From Burkholderiales bacterium (GTDB taxonomy: Bacteria; Pseudomonadota; Gammaproteobacteria; Burkholderiales; Usitatibacteraceae): a stretch of DNA of 8,065 nt. This document shows positions 6,471-8,065 of the stretch, one piece after another. The stretch is taken from contig JADGRS010000133.1 in the NCBI GenBank assembly GCA_017880705.1, positions 1-8,065 of the forward strand, read 5' to 3'. Made by a program: the position numbers and the translations under genes. Each line of letters opens with the position of its first letter. Position 1 is the stretch's first letter. The notes beneath the pieces are model-generated. The model was not told the DNA's origin and did not search any database. It was given only the letters and a program-made list of their open reading frames with translations.

Positions 6471-7598
6471 ATGTCCCGGCTCCTGGTCCTGGTGGGCACC
6501 CGCAAGGGCTTCTTCATCCTTTCGTCGGGCGCCGATCGGCACGAGTGGTCGATCGACGGCCCCCATTTCCTCGGCCAGGTCGTGAACCACGCGGTGCTCG
6601 ACCCGCGTGATGGCCGAACGCTGCTCGCGGCGGTGCGCGCGGGCCATCTCGGGCCGACCGCCTACCGTTCGGAGGACCTCGGAAAGACGTGGACCGAGGC
6701 GCGAATCCCTCCCGCGTTCCGCAAGGCCGCCGAGGGCGAGCGCGGCGAGGCCGTGAGCCACGTGTTCTGGCTCACGCCCGGGCACGCTTCGCAGCCCTCG
6801 CGCTGGTACGCGGGAGTTTCGCCGCCCGGGCTCTTCGTTTCCGACGACGCGGGACGCAGCTGGAAGGGTGTCGCCGGATTCAACGAGAATCCCGATCGCA
6901 TCAAGTGGTGCGGCGGCCTGCAGGATGCACCGCCCGACGGCGCGACGCTCCATTCCCTGAATGTCGATCCGTTCGATGCCGATCATCTCTACATCGGGAT
7001 TTCCACGGGAGGCGTGTTCGAATCGCGCGACGCGGGCGCGACGTGGTCGCCGCTCAACGAGGGTGTGGCGGCGGATTTCCTTCCCGATCCCGGCGTCGCC
7101 TTCGGGCACGATCCCCATTGCCTGCGTGTGCATGGCGCGTCTCGCGACGTCGTCTACCAGCAGAACCACTGCGGCATCTATCGGCTCGATCGCGGCGCCG
7201 ACCGCTGGCAGCGCATCGGCGAGCGCATGCCCAAGGAAGTCGGCGACATCGGCTTTCCGCTCACGCTGCACCCGCGCGATGCGAAGACGCTCTGGGTCTT
7301 CCCGATGGATGGCGGTACCGTGTGGCCGCGCACCGCGATCGGCGGCAAGCCCGCGGTGTACGAGTCGCGCGACGCGGGCGAGTCGTGGCAACGCAGGGAC
7401 AACGGGCTGCCCCGGGAGCAGGCCTGGTTCACGGTGAAGCGCCAGGCGATGACGAGCGACACGCTCGATCCCGTGGGACTCTACTTCGGCACGACGGGCG
7501 GCGAGCTTTGGGCGAGCTTCGACGAAGGCGGCGCCTGGCAGTGCCTGCGCATGCACCTGCCGCACATCTACTCGATCGAGACCGCGATCGTTCCGTGA
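6471..7598 (+). CDS. BNR/Asp-box beta-propeller protein (sialidase-like fold, VPS10/YCF48-type repeats)
   Basis: 375 residues. Five Asp-box motifs of the S-x-D-x-G-x-x-W type are visible: SEDLGKTW (67-74), SDDAGRSW (124-131), SRDAGATW (185-192), SRDAGESW (299-306) and SFDEGGAW (349-356). A degenerate one is LDRGADRW (239-246). Their spacing fits a six- or seven-bladed propeller. The protein opens directly with a beta strand (RLLVLVGTRKGFFIL), the first blade, so there is no signal peptide and it should be cytoplasmic. That argues against secreted sialidase activity despite the usual database label. The Arg triad of true sialidases could not be identified by eye. The ATG at 6471 is preceded by a weak GAGAG. 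Its stop overlaps the GTG of the MoaD-like gene by 4 nt, a strong hint of joint function. Confidence 0.88.
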   Translation: MSRLLVLVGTRKGFFILSSGADRHEWSIDGPHFLGQVVNHAVLDPRDGRTLLAAVRAGHLGPTAYRSEDLGKTWTEARIPPAFRKAAEGERGEAVSHVFWLTPGHASQPSRWYAGVSPPGLFVSDDAGRSWKGVAGFNENPDRIKWCGGLQDAPPDGATLHSLNVDPFDADHLYIGISTGGVFESRDAGATWSPLNEGVAADFLPDPGVAFGHDPHCLRVHGASRDVVYQQNHCGIYRLDRGADRWQRIGERMPKEVGDIGFPLTLHPRDAKTLWVFPMDGGTVWPRTAIGGKPAVYESRDAGESWQRRDNGLPREQAWFTVKRQAMTSDTLDPVGLYFGTTGGELWASFDEGGAWQCLRMHLPHIYSIETAIVP

Positions 7599-7855
7599 AG
7601 GTCCGGTTGCCTACACCGCTTTCCGACTACACGGCGCAAGCCCGCGAGGTCGAGGCCGAAGGAGCGACGCTCGCCGAGCTTCTCGACGATCTTGACCGCC
7701 GTTTTCCCGGCATCCGCTTCCGCATGATCGACGAGCAGGGCGCGATCCGCGCCCACATCAAGATCTTCGTGAACCGGCGGCAGGTTCCGGGAATCGCGTC
7801 GCGATTGGAGCCATCGGACGAGGTCCTGGTTGTCGCGGCTTTGTCAGGAGGCTGA
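7595..7855 (+). CDS. MoaD/ThiS-family ubiquitin-like sulfur-carrier protein
   Basis: 86 residues with a beta-grasp layout: N-terminal strand MKVRLPTPLSDYT, a helix at about 24-37 (GATLAELLDDLDRRFP), strand HIKIFVNRRQV at 54-64, and the C-terminal EVLVVAALSGG. The terminal Gly-Gly is the hallmark of MoaD/ThiS-type proteins, which are adenylated by an E1-like enzyme and carry sulfur as a thiocarboxylate for molybdopterin, thiamine or other sulfur transfer. It starts at GTG 7595, overlapping the TGA of the propeller gene (GTGA), so translation is probably coupled. No moaE, thiG, moeB or thiF-like gene is nearby, so which pathway it serves is open. A role in thiamine or molybdopterin synthesis would be a guess. 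Confidence 0.9.
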   Translation: MKVRLPTPLSDYTAQAREVEAEGATLAELLDDLDRRFPGIRFRMIDEQGAIRAHIKIFVNRRQVPGIASRLEPSDEVLVVAALSGG

Positions 7856-7882
7856 TGTACCATCGCCGCACAAATGGAACCT

Positions 7883-7892
7883 GAGGAGAGGA
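7883..7892 (+). promoter_or_regulatory. Strong ribosome binding site deciding the ugpB start
   Basis: The purine run GAGGAGAGGA lies 5 nt upstream of the ATG at 7898. An in-frame ATG at 7874 also exists, but it lies upstream of this site, lacks its own Shine-Dalgarno sequence, and would put the acidic MEPEERTF before the signal peptide. The ATG at 7898 is therefore preferred. Confidence 0.75.
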
Positions 7893-7897
7893 CTTTC

Positions 7898-8065
7898 ATG
7901 ATCGGCAAATCCCTTTTCGCGTCCCTCGCGTTGTGTCTCGCGGCGGGCGCGGCGCAAGCGCAAACCGAGATCCAGTTCTGGCACTCGATGGGCGGGGCGC
8001 TCGGCGACAAGGTGAACGAGCTCGCAGCCAACTTCAACAAGACCCAGAGCGACTACAAGGTGGTC
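7898..8065 (+). CDS. ugpB: sn-Glycerol-3-phosphate ABC transporter substrate-binding protein, N-terminal part (runs off window)
   Basis: The first 56 codons of a periplasmic binding protein. It opens with a Sec signal peptide: K4, hydrophobic core LFASLALCLAAGAA, and a likely signal peptidase I cut after A21 (AQA|QT). The mature start TEIQFWHSMGGALGDKVNEL matches the UgpB pattern (FWHSMxGxLGxxVxxLAxxFN), closely following E. coli UgpB. UgpB captures glycerol-3-phosphate and glycerophosphodiesters for the UgpAEC importer; those genes would be expected downstream. The 42-bp gap after the MoaD-like gene shows no clear promoter, so it may be read from upstream or from a promoter inside that gene. 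Its linkage to glpK, 2.3 kb away on the other strand, fits glycerol-3-phosphate metabolism. Only the N-terminus is visible, so a related polyol or sugar binding protein cannot be fully excluded. Confidence 0.9.
   Translation, partial: MIGKSLFASLALCLAAGAAQAQTEIQFWHSMGGALGDKVNELAANFNKTQSDYKVV

Noticed and set aside
5652..7565. A 637-codon open frame on the - strand
   Set aside because: It is a GC-skew shadow lying antisense to the unknown-function gene and the Asp-box propeller gene, both with clear protein features. Its own translation is rich in Arg, His and Val and shows no motif.
7874..7897. Alternative upstream in-frame ATG for ugpB
   Set aside because: It would add eight mostly polar, acidic residues before the signal peptide and lies upstream of the strong GAGGAGAGGA site that fits the ATG at 7898.

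Overview
The window reads as chromosomal DNA of a GC-rich, Gram-negative betaproteobacterium. The protein families, the GTG starts, the compact gene packing and the order orn / divergent M48 protease - pterin dehydratase - rsgA all fit that group. No phage, plasmid, IS transposase, CRISPR array, tRNA or rRNA is visible. Most of it is ordinary housekeeping and metabolic DNA. The least ordinary part is the 0.5 kb non-coding stretch at 382-923.

Layout. (1) 1-381: 3' end of an AmmeMemoRadiSam-type radical SAM enzyme gene (+). (2) 382-923: gene-free stretch between two convergent genes, holding a short ATTCC..GGGAAT hairpin repeat and two diverged copies, in opposite orientation, of an element of about 160 bp whose own ends form a long hairpin. 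(3) 924-3431 (-): a tight operon transcribed in the order M48 membrane protease, pterin-4a-carbinolamine dehydratase, rsgA, with a 4-nt overlap and a 1-nt gap. (4) 3497-4060 (+): orn (oligoribonuclease), divergent from that operon. (5) 4062-5555 (-): glpK (glycerol kinase), whose stop codon is 1 nt from the orn stop. (6) 5646-7855 (+): a conserved protein of unknown function, a BNR/Asp-box beta-propeller protein, and a MoaD/ThiS-like sulfur-carrier protein whose GTG start overlaps the propeller stop. (7) 7898-8065 (+): start of ugpB, the periplasmic glycerol-3-phosphate binding protein, running off the window.

How the parts relate. RsgA (30S subunit maturation) and Orn (nanoRNA turnover) are RNA and ribosome housekeeping functions. 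GlpK makes sn-glycerol-3-phosphate and UgpB captures glycerol-3-phosphate or its diesters from the periplasm, so the two ends of the right half share a metabolite although three other genes lie between them. The GlpK sequence lacks the residues that make the E. coli enzyme sensitive to fructose-1,6-bisphosphate and IIA-Glc.

Candidates for something undescribed are the paired hairpin-ended elements, with apparent compensatory base changes between copies, and the translationally coupled beta-propeller / ubiquitin-like sulfur-carrier pair. All family calls come from reading the sequence and from memory of the families; no database search was run.
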